Part shown: positions 9,450 through 20,421 of the stretch, piece by piece | Layout: every line of letters starts with the position of its first letter | How positions within the stretch are numbered: the stretch's first letter is position 1 | Assembly (NCBI GenBank): GCA_001931875.2 | Contig: MSJH02000546.1 | Coordinates: 1-64,000, forward strand | DNA from: Byssochlamys sp. IMV 00236 | Taxonomy: Eukaryota; Ascomycota; Eurotiomycetes; Eurotiales; Thermoascaceae | Length of the DNA stretch: 64,000 nucleotides | Direction of reading: 5' to 3' | The notes under the pieces: generated by a model | What the model was told of the DNA's origin: nothing | Seen by the model: the letters and a program-made list of their open reading frames with translations, nothing else | The model's database searches: none | Made by a program: the position numbers and the translations under genes

Positions 9450-12400
9450 AGGATGATGGTGAACAGATGTTATCTATCTATCTGCTGTTCAGTGGAGGCC
9501 TAGAGTCACTGGTCTCCAATGATATCACAACGAATGGCTGCAGCGACAGGTCTCGTTAGCAGATCGTACAGAAACTCTTCAAAACGTCCGTCCGTGTAAT
9601 TAGTTCAAAGAGCTACAGGGCAGAGATCCGAACTCCACCCACACGTGGCGGGGTACTTGTCCGAGTTATAATGGGGCCGGGGGTGGAAAGGAAAAGAAAG
9701 AAAGCATCATCAAAGAAGAAAAAAAAAATCAAAAAAACAAATCCACGCCTGCAGCTTGCGCAAGAGGCTAGATAAATGCGGAGTGATAGGAGATAGAGGA
9801 GTTCTCTGCGTGGAGAGGTGCACGATGATGCAGGCGGCGGCGAGGGACTAACTTACTGTAAGACAGATGCGGGTGAGTGATGGATGCGCTTGAGGCGGGG
9901 ATTTGCTCTCGAGCAAATGTTCGTCGATAGATCGAAGGGCTCGAGCTTTCTGCAACGACCTCGACGGGTGTTTTTTGCCGCACTCACGAATCAAGACAGT
10001 ATCAGACAAGATGCGACGGGCAGCTGCAGAGGACAAAACGAGGGGATGGTCTCTTTATGGGCAGCGAGGCGTCCTCCTGCATCTCTCATTTGGTATATGA
10101 CGGAGCTGGTCATGCAGGGCGTCGATCGTTCGACCGACAAGGCTTAAAGGGTCTACGACTGATTACGTCCGTCGATTGCGACGGCTTTGCCTGGCTGTGT
10201 TCTACTCCAGGAAAATATGGAGGGGTGGAGAGCGTGTAGCAGTGGTGTAGATTAACAGGAATCGAACCGAACGGACCGAGTCCCTGGAGGGCAAAATGGA
10301 AGGTGGTGGGCTCGAAGGTGGTACAGGCATCGAGGATGTGCAAGAATCATGTCCCTATCTCATGAATAGATCTCATCCTTGTCACCTGGATGCTCGTTGG
10401 AGGGCATGACTCACACGCTGCGCTGCTGGGGAGGGTCGAAGCCGCGTAGAATGTATCAGATGCCCTGCAGGCACCTAGAAACAGAGATCGGAGTGACCAG
10501 GCAGCGTGAGAATCTTCCCGGCCAAAAGGGGGGTGTGCTGCTGGTTCAGAAAGGGAAACAAGATGGACAAGCTACCTTGACAAGCAGGAATTCAGTCAAT
10601 TAATTAGTCCAGTTGCATGTATGTATGTACAGTATGGTACTATGGTAGGTCCGTAATCAGTCTCTACACCATGTGGAAGCGGAAGCGAGATCGACTACTG
10701 GGGGGAAAGAGGGGGTTTGCTCACGAAGATCTCTTTAGATTGGAAATGGATTCCGAGAGATGAGGATACGACCGTCCGTCCGATCAATACGGGGTCGGCT
10801 TGTCCTACCAGAGTGACTCTCCCAGCATCGAAGGAAGCTTGGACACTCTGACATCCCCAGATAACGGGAGATCACTGGGCGAACGATGGATAAGCCACCC
10901 GATGGCCTTCGTCTGAGCGTCCCTTCTGCAGGCCAGCGGTCCGTGGCACTAGTCAGTTAGTTAGCAGTCCCGTCGGTGTCTGTCAAATCCCGCTTCCAGA
11001 TCTATTTCTGTCCAGGGCTGAGAAAAACCGGATTCTGATTTGATAGGTGGGAGTACTTGGAACAGTCGTCTCCCATCTATAACTCCCAAGTACCTAGGTA
11101 TGTATGTAGTAGTACATACTATGTACATACTTCACCATCTTCAGCCACTGATGCTTCCACCCTCCAGACTCGCGGGAAGGCGGCGCGAGGAATGTACAGA
11201 ACCACACATCGGATGAGCAGCCACAACGTGCTCCTCGTGCTGGTGCCTCGATCTAGTCTGCCACACTCACAGGCACCGGAGAGACATACGAGCCACGAAG
11301 GTATGTCGCCTGGATCGACGAGATGATGGCTGATACCGATCCACAGTTGGTCTGCTCGTGGATGTGCCAGCCGCAACCAATCAAGGAGCAGATCATGATC
11401 GACACTAGCTCTCCAGACATTCCAAAAATCAAGAAAGCAGCCCTGATTCTTTGCGAGGCTATCGCGGTGCCGTCCCGTCGCCGCGAAGGTTCGGAGGGCA
11501 GGGGGAATCATCCACGGGTGCGCTGGAGGACATCCAGTGGGTCGGACAAGGCAAGATGGTGTCAGAAAGAAGGATAGGGACTACTGACTACGATTTATAG
11601 GTGAAACTCTAACGGCAAATTGTAAGACTTCTATTTGGAGGGAAGTTTTTCTCGTTTCTACTGAAAGTGAAACCCTCACCAGGGGTCCCCTGATAGCAAC
11701 AGAAAGAAGCTTAGGCCAACATTGAGACGTCCTACTAGATCAAGAAAACAAAACAAGAAAGGTTAGCTAATAATTATTACTCTAGTTACCGGCACTTACC
11801 AGAAGGGACAAGACTGTGGCAGATGATAGATGCATCATGATCATCATGTGGTTACGGAATCACTGCTTCTGGGGTCTAGTACTTCCCCGATTTGCAAACC
11901 TCCCGAAAACTTGACGCGCTTTCTGCGGATCGAGGACGCGTTGCGGGGACTTTCTTTCAATATCAGAGCTTGGATATGACATCCCGATGGAGTCTCGATC
12001 GTTTGGAGGACCGAGAGTTGTCCGCACCACCACTGGTCTCCGCACAGTAGTCCGAGAGGATCATTTCCTTCTTCCGGCGTCTTCTTGCCACACAGGTAGG
12101 AGATGGTGTTCCTGTCTGCGCTATCGATCTGTTTACAAGAGAATGAAATCTGCAATGTTCATTGGATCTGCCTCTGGATCATACTCTTACCCCCTCCTTT
12201 TGCTGGAGGGGTCGGGTATATTTGCTCCGAGTGTTCTAGAGTAAACATGTAGTACTGTCATAGATACTTGGGCAGGGCAACAACCATTTTCCTTATCGCA
12301 CCATGTATTCTTAAGTCGATAGTTGATAAGAGACCCATCTTCTCCAGGGATGCTGATTGGAAGATGGGGAGAGTTCGATGTAGGCTTCACGACAATACGA

Positions 12401-13956
12401 ACTAGACTAACTAGTTATCAACTATCTTCTTCTACAGCACAGGGAGAGCACTGAGTATCAGGCCACGATCTACTCGACTAAAAGAGATCGACCCTCATGC
12501 CAGATGCCTCCCGAACCATAGAGAGCAAGGTTGCCCGTCCGGATCGTCAACGGGTGCACGGCTCAAGTGAGGATCTACCGGCGCGTGGAGTGGCGTGGAG
12601 TGGAAGGTTAGAACCTAGTTACTATTACCTAGCAGTTGCTGTTAGACTGTAGAGTACGGAGTACAGAGTAGCATAATGCATTAGGATCTTATGTATGTAC
12701 GGCGGATGTATGTATGTTTAGTTAGTTACCTAGTTTTGCCATGCCGCAAGTGCAGTCTAACGATGATCTGTCGACCTACGAGAGACGGGATGCACCAAGA
12801 CGCAGACTGGGGTGCAGGAGAAGGGGAGCATTTTGTGTCTGTGCTGTTTGGCATGATTCTTTAATTCTTGAATCCTGTTGGCAAGCGAGAGCGGAAGAGA
12901 TGCATTAACGCCCTATCCTGCATCGAGCTTACAGCCTGCCCTGTCCATCATCACATCCAGCACGGACTGGCCCACCGATTGCCGCCCCCAAGTTGGCCCC
13001 GGCCAAAACCCCCAACTGTCGGCCACACCCTCTCACTCCTCTCTCTCTCCGCGACTTTGCCCAAATGGTACTGTACTGTACATTTCTCGATCCCTCTTGT
13101 TTTCTTTGAGGATCCAAGTGTGAGAATCCAGCTGGGGTCTACTCTATTGCTAGCCCTTAGCCCTTAGCCCTTATTTCCCCTCTTCTCTTGTCTACCCTAG
13201 GTAGCTAACTTAACTAGTTACCGGCCAAGTCATCTGATACATCACCGCCAGCAGAACAACCCGGCTGTATCGGGCTCATCGGCCTCAGGAATCACCATTC
13301 CGAGAGCTCTCTCTCCCCTCGTTTCGTCTCCCCATCACGGCGCCGTATACCTCTTCCCCACCTCCCTCCGGCATTCGACTTGGCCGGCTAGCTCCAGCAG
13401 TGAAGACCACACCCTCTCCTACGCGAAAGAGAGCTGCCTGTGACGTCGTCAGAGACAAGAGTCAAACCATCAACCTCGTCCGGGCCGACTGCTCCGTATC
13501 GCGATATTCATTCCACGCTCCCGTCCAGAGCTGCTCTCGGGCCCGCGGACCCCCTTCTCCAATTCAGAAAAAAGAGAGTTCCGAGCGCTGTCACAAGCTT
13601 AATACTATCTATCAAACACAGAGTCACTGAACCACTAGCTGCGACGGGCGATCCAGCTCGTGGTTGGTCTGATTCGGTTTTACGAGCAAGTCATCTGGTC
13701 GGGCTTAGCCGTACTCTAGCACCGCCGTCTTGCACACCCACCGTTGCTGCAGATCATCTGCACCCAGGCATCTGGCTTCCGTCGTGCATTCACAGAGCAT
13801 ACATTTCCATTTGGAGTCGTCCCTCGCTCTGATCGTTGCTGGGGTGGGAGAGGGTCTGAACGTCACGTCCGGGGACGGTCCCGTCGCATCTATCCAAGAG
13901 ACGACTATACATTTCGGGAAATCGCGGACCCCGTTTGGGTCAGCTCCGTGCAGACA

Positions 13957-15701
13957 ATGGCTTCCAGCTCGTTTCGCGACTCGATGAGCTCGCTGGGTTG
14001 GACGCGCAGGGACGCTGATGTCCCGGTGCGTACCGGCGCTTCGACCCCGTTTCTCTCCAAGCTGCAGTCCTACAATCCATTTGGACGAGGTGGCTACGTC
14101 CAGCTCCCTACGCATGAAGCTCCCGGGGCTCCGCTGCCGGCTCCCAGCAGAAGGGAAGAGGAGGAGAGTTTCTTTGCTTGTGAGTCCACGGATCTGATAT
14201 ATTTTGTTTTGAATCCTACAGACTTCTTCTAAGAGCCATCGCTCTGCGCGCCGCGCCGGATGTGATTGCATACCAGTTCCTGCGTCCTGGGGATGGTGGC
14301 GCATGCATTAGAATGGCATTATCATTCTGGCGCGAGGAGGGCGGTTCTCATGGCGATGCCGATCAGCTCTGAATGCAGAAAGGAGAGGCTAATCATCTAC
14401 AGTGAGCAGATGGGATCGTATGCTCATCTTCGCAGGATGTAACCTTGGGGCAGCAGTCTGCTTCATGCTATGCTTCTTCCTGTTTCCCGTCCTGTCGCTG
14501 AAGCCGCGCAAATTCGCCATTCTGTAAGTGCTATGTCGCTCTCGCTTCCAGACGGCACCCCCCATTATCAACACTTGCCTTTACTTTCCTGCATGGAGCA
14601 TGATCTGATAGCATCTTGTCCTCGTGTGGGAAAGCAAGCCACCACATTTTGTCCGCTTGATGTGGCTTAGGACATGTGCCTCACATGCTTTGCCACCTCT
14701 GAAGCACGCTTCCCCATCATTTCAAACTACAGACCACTAGCTCAGCTGCTGCTGAAACTAGACAGAGGACAGAGATACTGACATGTCGGATTTCCTTGGA
14801 ATAGTTGGTCAGTCGGTTCACTCCTGTTTCTCGTATCCTGGGCGGTCCTCATGGGACCCTTCACCTACGCCCGACATCTGGTCTCGGGAGCCCGGCTTCC
14901 GTTTACTGCCGCTTATTTTGGATCGATTGCGTTGACGCTGTATTTTGCGGTTGGAGTAAGTTGCGTCTCTTGTATATTGATCTGCCTCTTCTGCTTCATC
15001 ATTGGCTGCCATTCGGACCGCACCGCTGCCCTCCTAAGGCTCCTAACCTACTATGACCCACACGCTCCGGGAGGTTGGTCCACCGCGAAGTACCATACTT
15101 TCTCGAGCAAAACCGCATCGCCATCTCATGGGCATTTGTATCTTTTCGCGTCCTTGGTTTTTCCTTGCGCGATTATACGCTATTCTATGCACGCTCAGTC
15201 AGCAAGCTCTCCCCAACATGGCATCATCGGAGCTCAGCCGATCATTCCAGCTCTTCGGGTCTGGCGGCGGGGAGCTCACCTCGGTCGGCTTTCTGCCGCC
15301 ATTACAATATTACCCTTCTCGGAGCGGAGATAAGACAACTAGAGTTGGCCCTTATCGCCTCACCCGCAATACCCTCTTGCCCCCTAAACATTGCCCTCAT
15401 CGACGCCCTCGCTTCTCAATCCCTTTTTCAGCTCCTTCTCCGTCGTGGCGGATGCCTCGTATTCCTTGTGTGCACAAACATCTCCCCTTCTCGTTGGTTT
15501 TCAAAAAGGAAAAATGAATTCTACACGCGCTGACCACCGAACGAACAGCTCCACTCGACCCTCCTCACTCTCATCTCGTCCATTTTCCAGCTCGCCGCAC
15601 TCATCTGGTATCTCGTCAGCTACTTCCCTATGGGCAGTAGCGGCCTGCAGTTCGTCGGGCGTTTTGGCGCCCAGAGAGTCGCGACGTGGGTGACGGGCTG
15701 A
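13957..15701 (+). CDS. SFT2: Sft2-like Golgi/endosome transport membrane protein
   Basis: A four-span membrane protein of the Got1/Sft2 family, acting in vesicle fusion with the Golgi in retrograde transport. Proposed exons are 13957-14179, 14403-14523, 14805-14955 and 15549-15701. They join in frame to 215 aa, which is the length of yeast Sft2. A soluble N-terminus (SSFRDSMSSLGWTRRD) is followed by hydrophobic spans around MLIFAGCNLGAAVCFMLCFF, SLLFLVSWAVLMGPF, YFGSIALTLYFAV and TLISSIFQLAALIWYLVSYF. The motifs LPFTAAYFGS and WYLVSYFPMG are typical of the family. Introns are 223, 281 and 593 nt, much longer than those of the neighbours. Frames open inside intron 3 show nothing recognisable. 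It is convergent with the tRNA ligase gene. Confidence 0.88.
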
Positions 15702-16042
15702 AGGAGTAAATTCTGCTGTCTTCCCGCTACAAGAATGAGCATCTGTAGATATCCAGAGAGCTCTATTGCATTAGTCTCGAGAGAGATGGCGGAGCGATAT
15801 GGGCATCATTTTTGCATGAGCATGGTAGGTAAACAACAACTGATTGCAGAGTTGACTCGCGCATTCATGTGTAGAAATACAGTACTTGGCTTAAGCATAG
15901 CTTAGTTTCTATTATATACCCTCTTCTGAGAGTGCTGTCTGTTTCAATGATCGATGGAGATGTTATTATAAGGATGATGTCTAATCATATAGATTAACGT
16001 TCTTCAGTGTCCTGTTTTTCTTCTTCAAGTAGAATACATATT
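15702..16042. terminator. Convergent 3' flanks of SFT2 and tRNA ligase
   Basis: A 341-bp spacer between two converging genes that must contain both polyadenylation regions. The sequence is AT-rich around 15890-16000. No coding frame or RNA gene was seen. Confidence 0.5.
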
Positions 16043-18514
16043 TCACCACTTTCCCCGACTCATGACGACTTCCACAGTCCCATCCAGAACCACCACACCA
16101 GGAACTTCCTCTTCCCAGATGCCCTTATCTGCTCCAGACCCGACTTCCAGCCAACGTTTCAGCAGATCGTTACTCTCCTTTGGCTTGACGTCCGGAGAGG
16201 CGGTGCCCACAGTGATGTGCGCGACGTCGTTTGCGCACAGCCAGTCCGGCTGCTCCTTGTCCTCTGGCGGAAGGATACGGGCGACAAAGGCCATGATGCG
16301 ATCGTCCCAGACAAGGCGCTCAATACGAACGCGGGCAGGCGCCAGAGTCGGGGTGATGTTGGTGTCAGTCTCGGGTTTTTCGTACATCTTGGTGAGGTAT
16401 AGGTCGGTGTAGCGTTTCCAGATGTCCTGACGATCCTTGGCTGAGGCGCGGTGGATGAGAGTGACGTGGAAGGAAGGCTGGATGCGTCGCGTGTTGGCTA
16501 GTTGTTTGTAGAGCTTGGCCTTTTCAGGGGGTGTGGATGGTGGGAAGAGGGAGGAGAGGATGTCGTTGATGCGTGGGGCGGGGAGGGAGATGCAGAAGTA
16601 TTCGATTTTCTTCATGCAAGACTCCGGGTCCAGCTTCTGCGGTTGTTCCGCATTCGCGTTCGCGTTCTTCTGGCCTTTTTGCTGCTTGCTCGGTTTGAAA
16701 TTGGAACTCAGATCCTTCTCGACGTGGTAATCCGTCATGGCAGCTTCGATCGCACTGTCCAGTTCCTGCGGTGTGGGAACTTTCGGGACAATCTTTGGGT
16801 AGTATGAGTGCAGAGAGGTCACTACCTTTTCCAGGTTCTCTCTGGATGATGCGGAGACGTCTAAGTCGATGACCTCGTCAAAGTTGTCATCCGGATCACG
16901 GTCAGTGTCCACTGCTTCGAAGCGATTTAGGAATCCTTCCATGATCCCAATGACTTCATCGGGGTTTTTGCTGCCGGCTCGGATGGTCTGATGGTTGTCT
17001 CCTCTTTCCAGAACCCTCTTCCTGGTCACCTCTCTGATATCGTCGAGCAACAAGCCCTTCGGCTCGTGGACGTACTGGAGGGCAACAAATCGAGCATCAG
17101 GGAGGACTGGGGTAATATCTTCCATGAGCTGTTTCCTTTCCCGTCTCTGATGGTTGTTGCGGTCTGCTATGACAACGGGATGGTTCGCAAGTTCGTTTGT
17201 CACCTCAAAGGCAAACCTCTTCGGGCGATTCTTCTGTTTGGGGATGTTATCATTCTGGATGTGACCCCATCCGAATAGCTTGGCCAGGGCCAGTGACAGG
17301 GTCGTCTTTCCACAGCCGATAGATGCTATTGGAACCAGGATGACGTTCTTGCTGACTCCTTCAGCACGCCCTTCGTTTTCCATTTGGATTATATCTGATC
17401 CTTTCAGGCCACGCTCACGCAAGAATCCCTCTCTCATTGAAATGATTCCGTGATTCTGGTTGTAAAGTTTTCCAATGGCTGGATCCTTCACGAGCTGTCT
17501 GCGAGCATATTGTAGATATTCCTCGGTGATCTTCTGATGCTTCTTGATCTTCGGTAGTTTTCCGGCAATGACTGCCTTGGTGCATTCACGCCACTGTCTG
17601 TACATAAGATATGGCTCCTCAAACTTATATTTGAAGAACCAGTCCCGGTATGGCCCATCTTCTCCTTCGCGTTGCTTGCATCTGATAACGAATCCTTCTG
17701 TATCTCTTCCATTCCATGAACCTGTTTCGGCGCAGTTGTCCAAGAATTGTTTCACAGCCCTGATATCGTCCATGACAAGAAACTGTGCCTTCTTGAATCC
17801 CCACTCGTCAGCGAATTTGTGCACCTCAGAGCTGGGCATAGTGGCAAATTCTGGCACGTTATAGTTTATGCCGTGAAGGTAGATACCAGCAGCATTTTCA
17901 TCATACGCCAGGACATGCTCTTCGAAGCTGTCATCGCAGAGCTCACCAACTGCGGTAACGTTCATCTTCCGCAGTTGCATCGCAAGTTCTTTGACTGTCT
18001 TTCCGACAGAAGTAACATGTTGTTCAACCCATTTCTCGCCGGCTTGGGCATGGCTCAGGTTGGTATCATTTCGAACTCCCGTAGAGTGCTTGCTGCATAC
18101 TAACAAAGAGCCATCTTCGAGACCAGATATGAAGATGATGCACCCATTCTCTTTGACACTAAGCTCATACGGACCTCGCGTGTATTTCTCGATCTGGTCC
18201 CATTTCGTGTTGCCCGCTTCATCCACGTTGAAAAACTTGTCGTAACCGCGGACAGCAATCTCTGGACGACCAGACTTGGTTCGTGTAGTGAATAGTCCAC
18301 GGGCGTAAGTCGGAAGGTCACGACGCTTGTAGTCCCAATCGTTAAACCTCCAGGAATCGACGAAGATATTATCTGACCCCGCTACTGCAAAGGTGGACTT
18401 TTTGCAGACAAAGCTCTTTTTGCCTTGTGTCTTCCCTCGTTTGCTGGCCTCTTCGAGGCTGTCAACCAGCCGTGCGACCTCCTGAACGTCTTGTTGCACC
18501 ATAGTGATGATCAC
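16043..18514 (-). CDS. trl1: Fungal tRNA ligase (trifunctional, Trl1 type)
   Basis: Joins tRNA halves after intron removal. In yeast it also ligates the HAC1 mRNA of the unfolded-protein response. A single 823-aa frame holds all three activities. The N-terminal RNA ligase has its nucleotidyl Lys at about 121 (SVKENGCIIF). The central polynucleotide kinase has its P-loop at about 398-406 (ASIGCGKTTL). The C-terminal cyclic phosphodiesterase has two HxT motifs (FHVTLIH, and AHITVGT at about 766). Length fits the fungal family (about 800-830 aa). A second ATG four codons downstream (MVQQDV) could be the true start. No intron is needed. It is divergent from the ankyrin gene with about 400 bp between starts. 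Confidence 0.95.
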   Translation of the reverse strand: MIITMVQQDVQEVARLVDSLEEASKRGKTQGKKSFVCKKSTFAVAGSDNIFVDSWRFNDWDYKRRDLPTYARGLFTTRTKSGRPEIAVRGYDKFFNVDEAGNTKWDQIEKYTRGPYELSVKENGCIIFISGLEDGSLLVCSKHSTGVRNDTNLSHAQAGEKWVEQHVTSVGKTVKELAMQLRKMNVTAVGELCDDSFEEHVLAYDENAAGIYLHGINYNVPEFATMPSSEVHKFADEWGFKKAQFLVMDDIRAVKQFLDNCAETGSWNGRDTEGFVIRCKQREGEDGPYRDWFFKYKFEEPYLMYRQWRECTKAVIAGKLPKIKKHQKITEEYLQYARRQLVKDPAIGKLYNQNHGIISMREGFLRERGLKGSDIIQMENEGRAEGVSKNVILVPIASIGCGKTTLSLALAKLFGWGHIQNDNIPKQKNRPKRFAFEVTNELANHPVVIADRNNHQRRERKQLMEDITPVLPDARFVALQYVHEPKGLLLDDIREVTRKRVLERGDNHQTIRAGSKNPDEVIGIMEGFLNRFEAVDTDRDPDDNFDEVIDLDVSASSRENLEKVVTSLHSYYPKIVPKVPTPQELDSAIEAAMTDYHVEKDLSSNFKPSKQQKGQKNANANAEQPQKLDPESCMKKIEYFCISLPAPRINDILSSLFPPSTPPEKAKLYKQLANTRRIQPSFHVTLIHRASAKDRQDIWKRYTDLYLTKMYEKPETDTNITPTLAPARVRIERLVWDDRIMAFVARILPPEDKEQPDWLCANDVAHITVGTASPDVKPKESNDLLKRWLEVGSGADKGIWEEEVPGVVVLDGTVEVVMSRGKW

Positions 18515-18910
18515 TGGGTCGAAAACTGACTTATTACTCCAACTGGCAGTGAAAGATGTCTTGAGAGAAAGAAGAGCACAGGAGCCGTTGGCTCTGGCGT
18601 CTTCTCCCTTAAGTTGAGTCTTCTACCCCTTACAAGGAAATTGCGGTTTCTGGTAAGATGACTGAAGGAAACTTTTCATCAATGACTCTTTCTGAGTCAC
18701 CAGCAAGCAAGCTGATTTGTGCAGTGTCAAATAATAGTATCAATCGCTACGTCAAAAAATCGCGGGGCAAGCTGATCTACGGACTCTTCACCGCCCGCGC
18801 CCCCGCGCGCGCGGCGTCAAGGGAAGTTTGCGCACCGCCTACTTAAAACTATTTTTTTCCTTTGCGACTTGCGACTACCTATCGATCATCCTTTGCTGCC
18901 TACGATAGCC
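18515..18910. promoter_or_regulatory. Bidirectional promoter, tRNA ligase / ankyrin protein
   Basis: This 396-bp spacer separates two divergent start codons and so must carry both promoters. There is a GC-rich CGCGCG-type core at 18790-18825 and a T-run at 18851-18860 just ahead of the ankyrin gene. No specific factor site can be assigned with confidence. Confidence 0.5.
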
Positions 18911-19570
18911 ATGAGTCAACCAAATCCCTACATCCTCGCGGCTGATAATCCTACAGCGCTATTGAACCTGCTCCGCTCCAACCCCTCTCTGGCGTCGGGT
19001 CAGGACGAACATGGGTACTCTCTTCTCCATGCTGCTTCTTCGTACGGCCATATCGATCTGCTTCGCGCATTAGTACGCGAGTTCAATGTCAATATCAACT
19101 TGACCGACGAAGATGCTGAGACATGCCTTTTCGTCGCCGAAAATGTCGACATCGCAAAGTGTCTAGTTGAAGAGCTTGGTGTGGACTACAATCACAAGAA
19201 TGACGAGGGGTTAACGGCGCAAGAGACGATCGAGAACGACGGTTCTTTCCCAGATGTTGCAGCCTATCTTAGGGAAGTCTCAGGGAATACAGGCTCTGGT
19301 TCCAGCGCTGCAGCCCAACCCACCGATGCCTTACATCCTGCGCCGCCGTTGCCTCCAAATGTCAAAGTGAATGTTGGAACAATGTCAGAAGCGGAAGCAG
19401 AGGCAGATATCATGGATCCTGAATTCAAAAGACGGATCGATGAGCTAGCTGCCAGGGAAGACTTCCACAGTGAGTCTGGACAAAGCCAGCTGCGAGAGCT
19501 GGTCGCAGATGCACTTCGCGGAGTCAACATTGAGACACGGGAAAGAGATCAGCGGCGGCGATTGGAATGA
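18911..19570 (+). CDS. Small ankyrin-repeat protein (yeast YCR051W-like)
   Basis: A 219-aa intronless protein. Residues about 5-115 form three ankyrin-like units: ILAADNPTALLNLL; DEHGYSLLHAASSYGHIDLLRAL with VNINLTDEDAETCLFVA; and DYNHKNDEGLTAQETI. The C-terminal part has a Pro-rich linker (HPAPPLPPN) and a charged helical tail (FKRRIDELAARED). This layout resembles the uncharacterised yeast protein YCR051W, probably a protein-binding scaffold. The start at 18911 was preferred to an in-frame ATG at 18869 because MSQPNPYILAAD begins the repeat domain cleanly and homologues usually start close to it. Confidence 0.85.
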   Translation: MSQPNPYILAADNPTALLNLLRSNPSLASGQDEHGYSLLHAASSYGHIDLLRALVREFNVNINLTDEDAETCLFVAENVDIAKCLVEELGVDYNHKNDEGLTAQETIENDGSFPDVAAYLREVSGNTGSGSSAAAQPTDALHPAPPLPPNVKVNVGTMSEAEAEADIMDPEFKRRIDELAAREDFHSESGQSQLRELVADALRGVNIETRERDQRRRLE

Positions 19571-19774
19571 TAAACGGCGGTTTGAATTCAGTACAAGAGA
19601 TTTTATGGATAATGTCAGCATGTTTGAGTCAATGGTGACTCACACCTAGACCGCTCCATCCAGGGTCGGTTAAGAAGGCATTTTCGGGGAGACGTGATAA
19701 AGTAATGGGCAGTGGATGTCTTCAAGACTACGGCCTCCTGGAACCAGAATGGCCACCTGTGGTTGTGCAGTGTA

Positions 19775-19798
19775 ACGATAGTCGCTACGATAGTCGCT
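19775..19798. repeat. 12-bp tandem duplication
   Basis: ACGATAGTCGCT occurs twice head to tail and is followed by another ACGA. It lies in the 3' flank of the ankyrin gene and has no evident function. Confidence 0.85.
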
Positions 19799-20109
19799 AC
19801 GAGCTAATGCTCATGACGACCTTTCTCTATAGCTTAGAGAGATGAGCCGAGAGCAGCCTAGAGTCTGACTCTCTGTTTCTGGAGACATGATGTGTATCTT
19901 TAGATACACTAAACTTCAATAGGTTTCACACAGAGTGTAAGCATCGTGTAGGTCACTGACCTGTATTCGTGATACGCGAGGTCTCCAGAAGATGATAGGA
20001 CCAATAAATCTCATTTAACTAGTTATATATATTCTCAATTACATAAATTCGACTTACTGATTCTGATTTGTCGTTCCTATTGTCTGCTTAAGTTGGGTTA
20101 TTTTCAGTT

Positions 20110-20421
20110 CTATCTGTTTCCTTGCTTAATTGCTGTTTCATCCTTAATCGTTGTCTCCTCTTCCGTTCTGCTTCCTTCCTTCCTTCGCCTCTCTGTTAAG
20201 CTGTCTGCATCTAGCTTTGATCTCTCCGTTGGTATATTTTCCATAATTTCCTCATATTCCTTTATTAGTGCTATCCGTGTTCGTTCGATTTCTTCCGATT
20301 GTCCCCTCTCTACTGCGTTCTCGAATCGTTGCTTTCGTTTTCTTAAGCGTCGGCTTTCTCTTGGGGATATCTGTTTATTTTCCCCGTTAGTTGTTGGTTT
20401 TATATACCTATAAATCTGCAT
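20110..20421 (-). pseudogene. Highly charged helical reading frame, possible transposon remnant
   Basis: A 103-codon minus-strand frame rich in Arg, Lys and Glu (SPRESRRLRKRKQRFENAV; TRIALIKEYEEIM). It would form a long amphipathic or coiled helix. The flanks are AT-rich and gene-free. I do not recognise a family. It could be a fragment of a transposon-encoded protein or a chance frame in a pyrimidine-rich strand, since the plus strand here is T/C-rich. Confidence 0.2.

Larger units (their letters stand above)
7590..13956. other. 6.4 kb gene-free region between bHLH gene and SFT2
   Basis: The two flanking genes point away from each other, so this block holds both promoters and leaders. It is not AT-rich and does not look like decayed transposon. 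Many frames of 60-130 codons occur, but none has recognisable motifs and they overlap one another on both strands. Features seen: a purine-rich (GAGAGT)-like array at 9361-9449, CTAT repeats near 9472, the palindrome TACCTAGGTA at 11091-11100, and a four-copy TTAGCCC-like run near 13151-13172. Pyrimidine-rich stretches at 13030-13060 and 13300-13380 probably lie near the SFT2 transcription start. Good minus-strand splice donors occur at 9348 and 11799. Confidence 0.55.

Noticed and set aside
10255..10275. Perfect Pol III B-box GGTTCGATTCC on the minus strand
   Set aside because: Flanks do not pair into a T-stem or acceptor stem, and no A-box lies upstream.
13145..13175. Run of TTAGCCC units resembling telomere repeat
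   Set aside because: Filamentous fungal telomeres are TTAGGG/CCCTAA; this unit is different and only about four copies long.
14851..15533. Several overlapping open frames of 150-160 codons across SFT2 intron 3
   Set aside because: They overlap in three frames, share no recognisable domain, and the flanking exons join perfectly without them.
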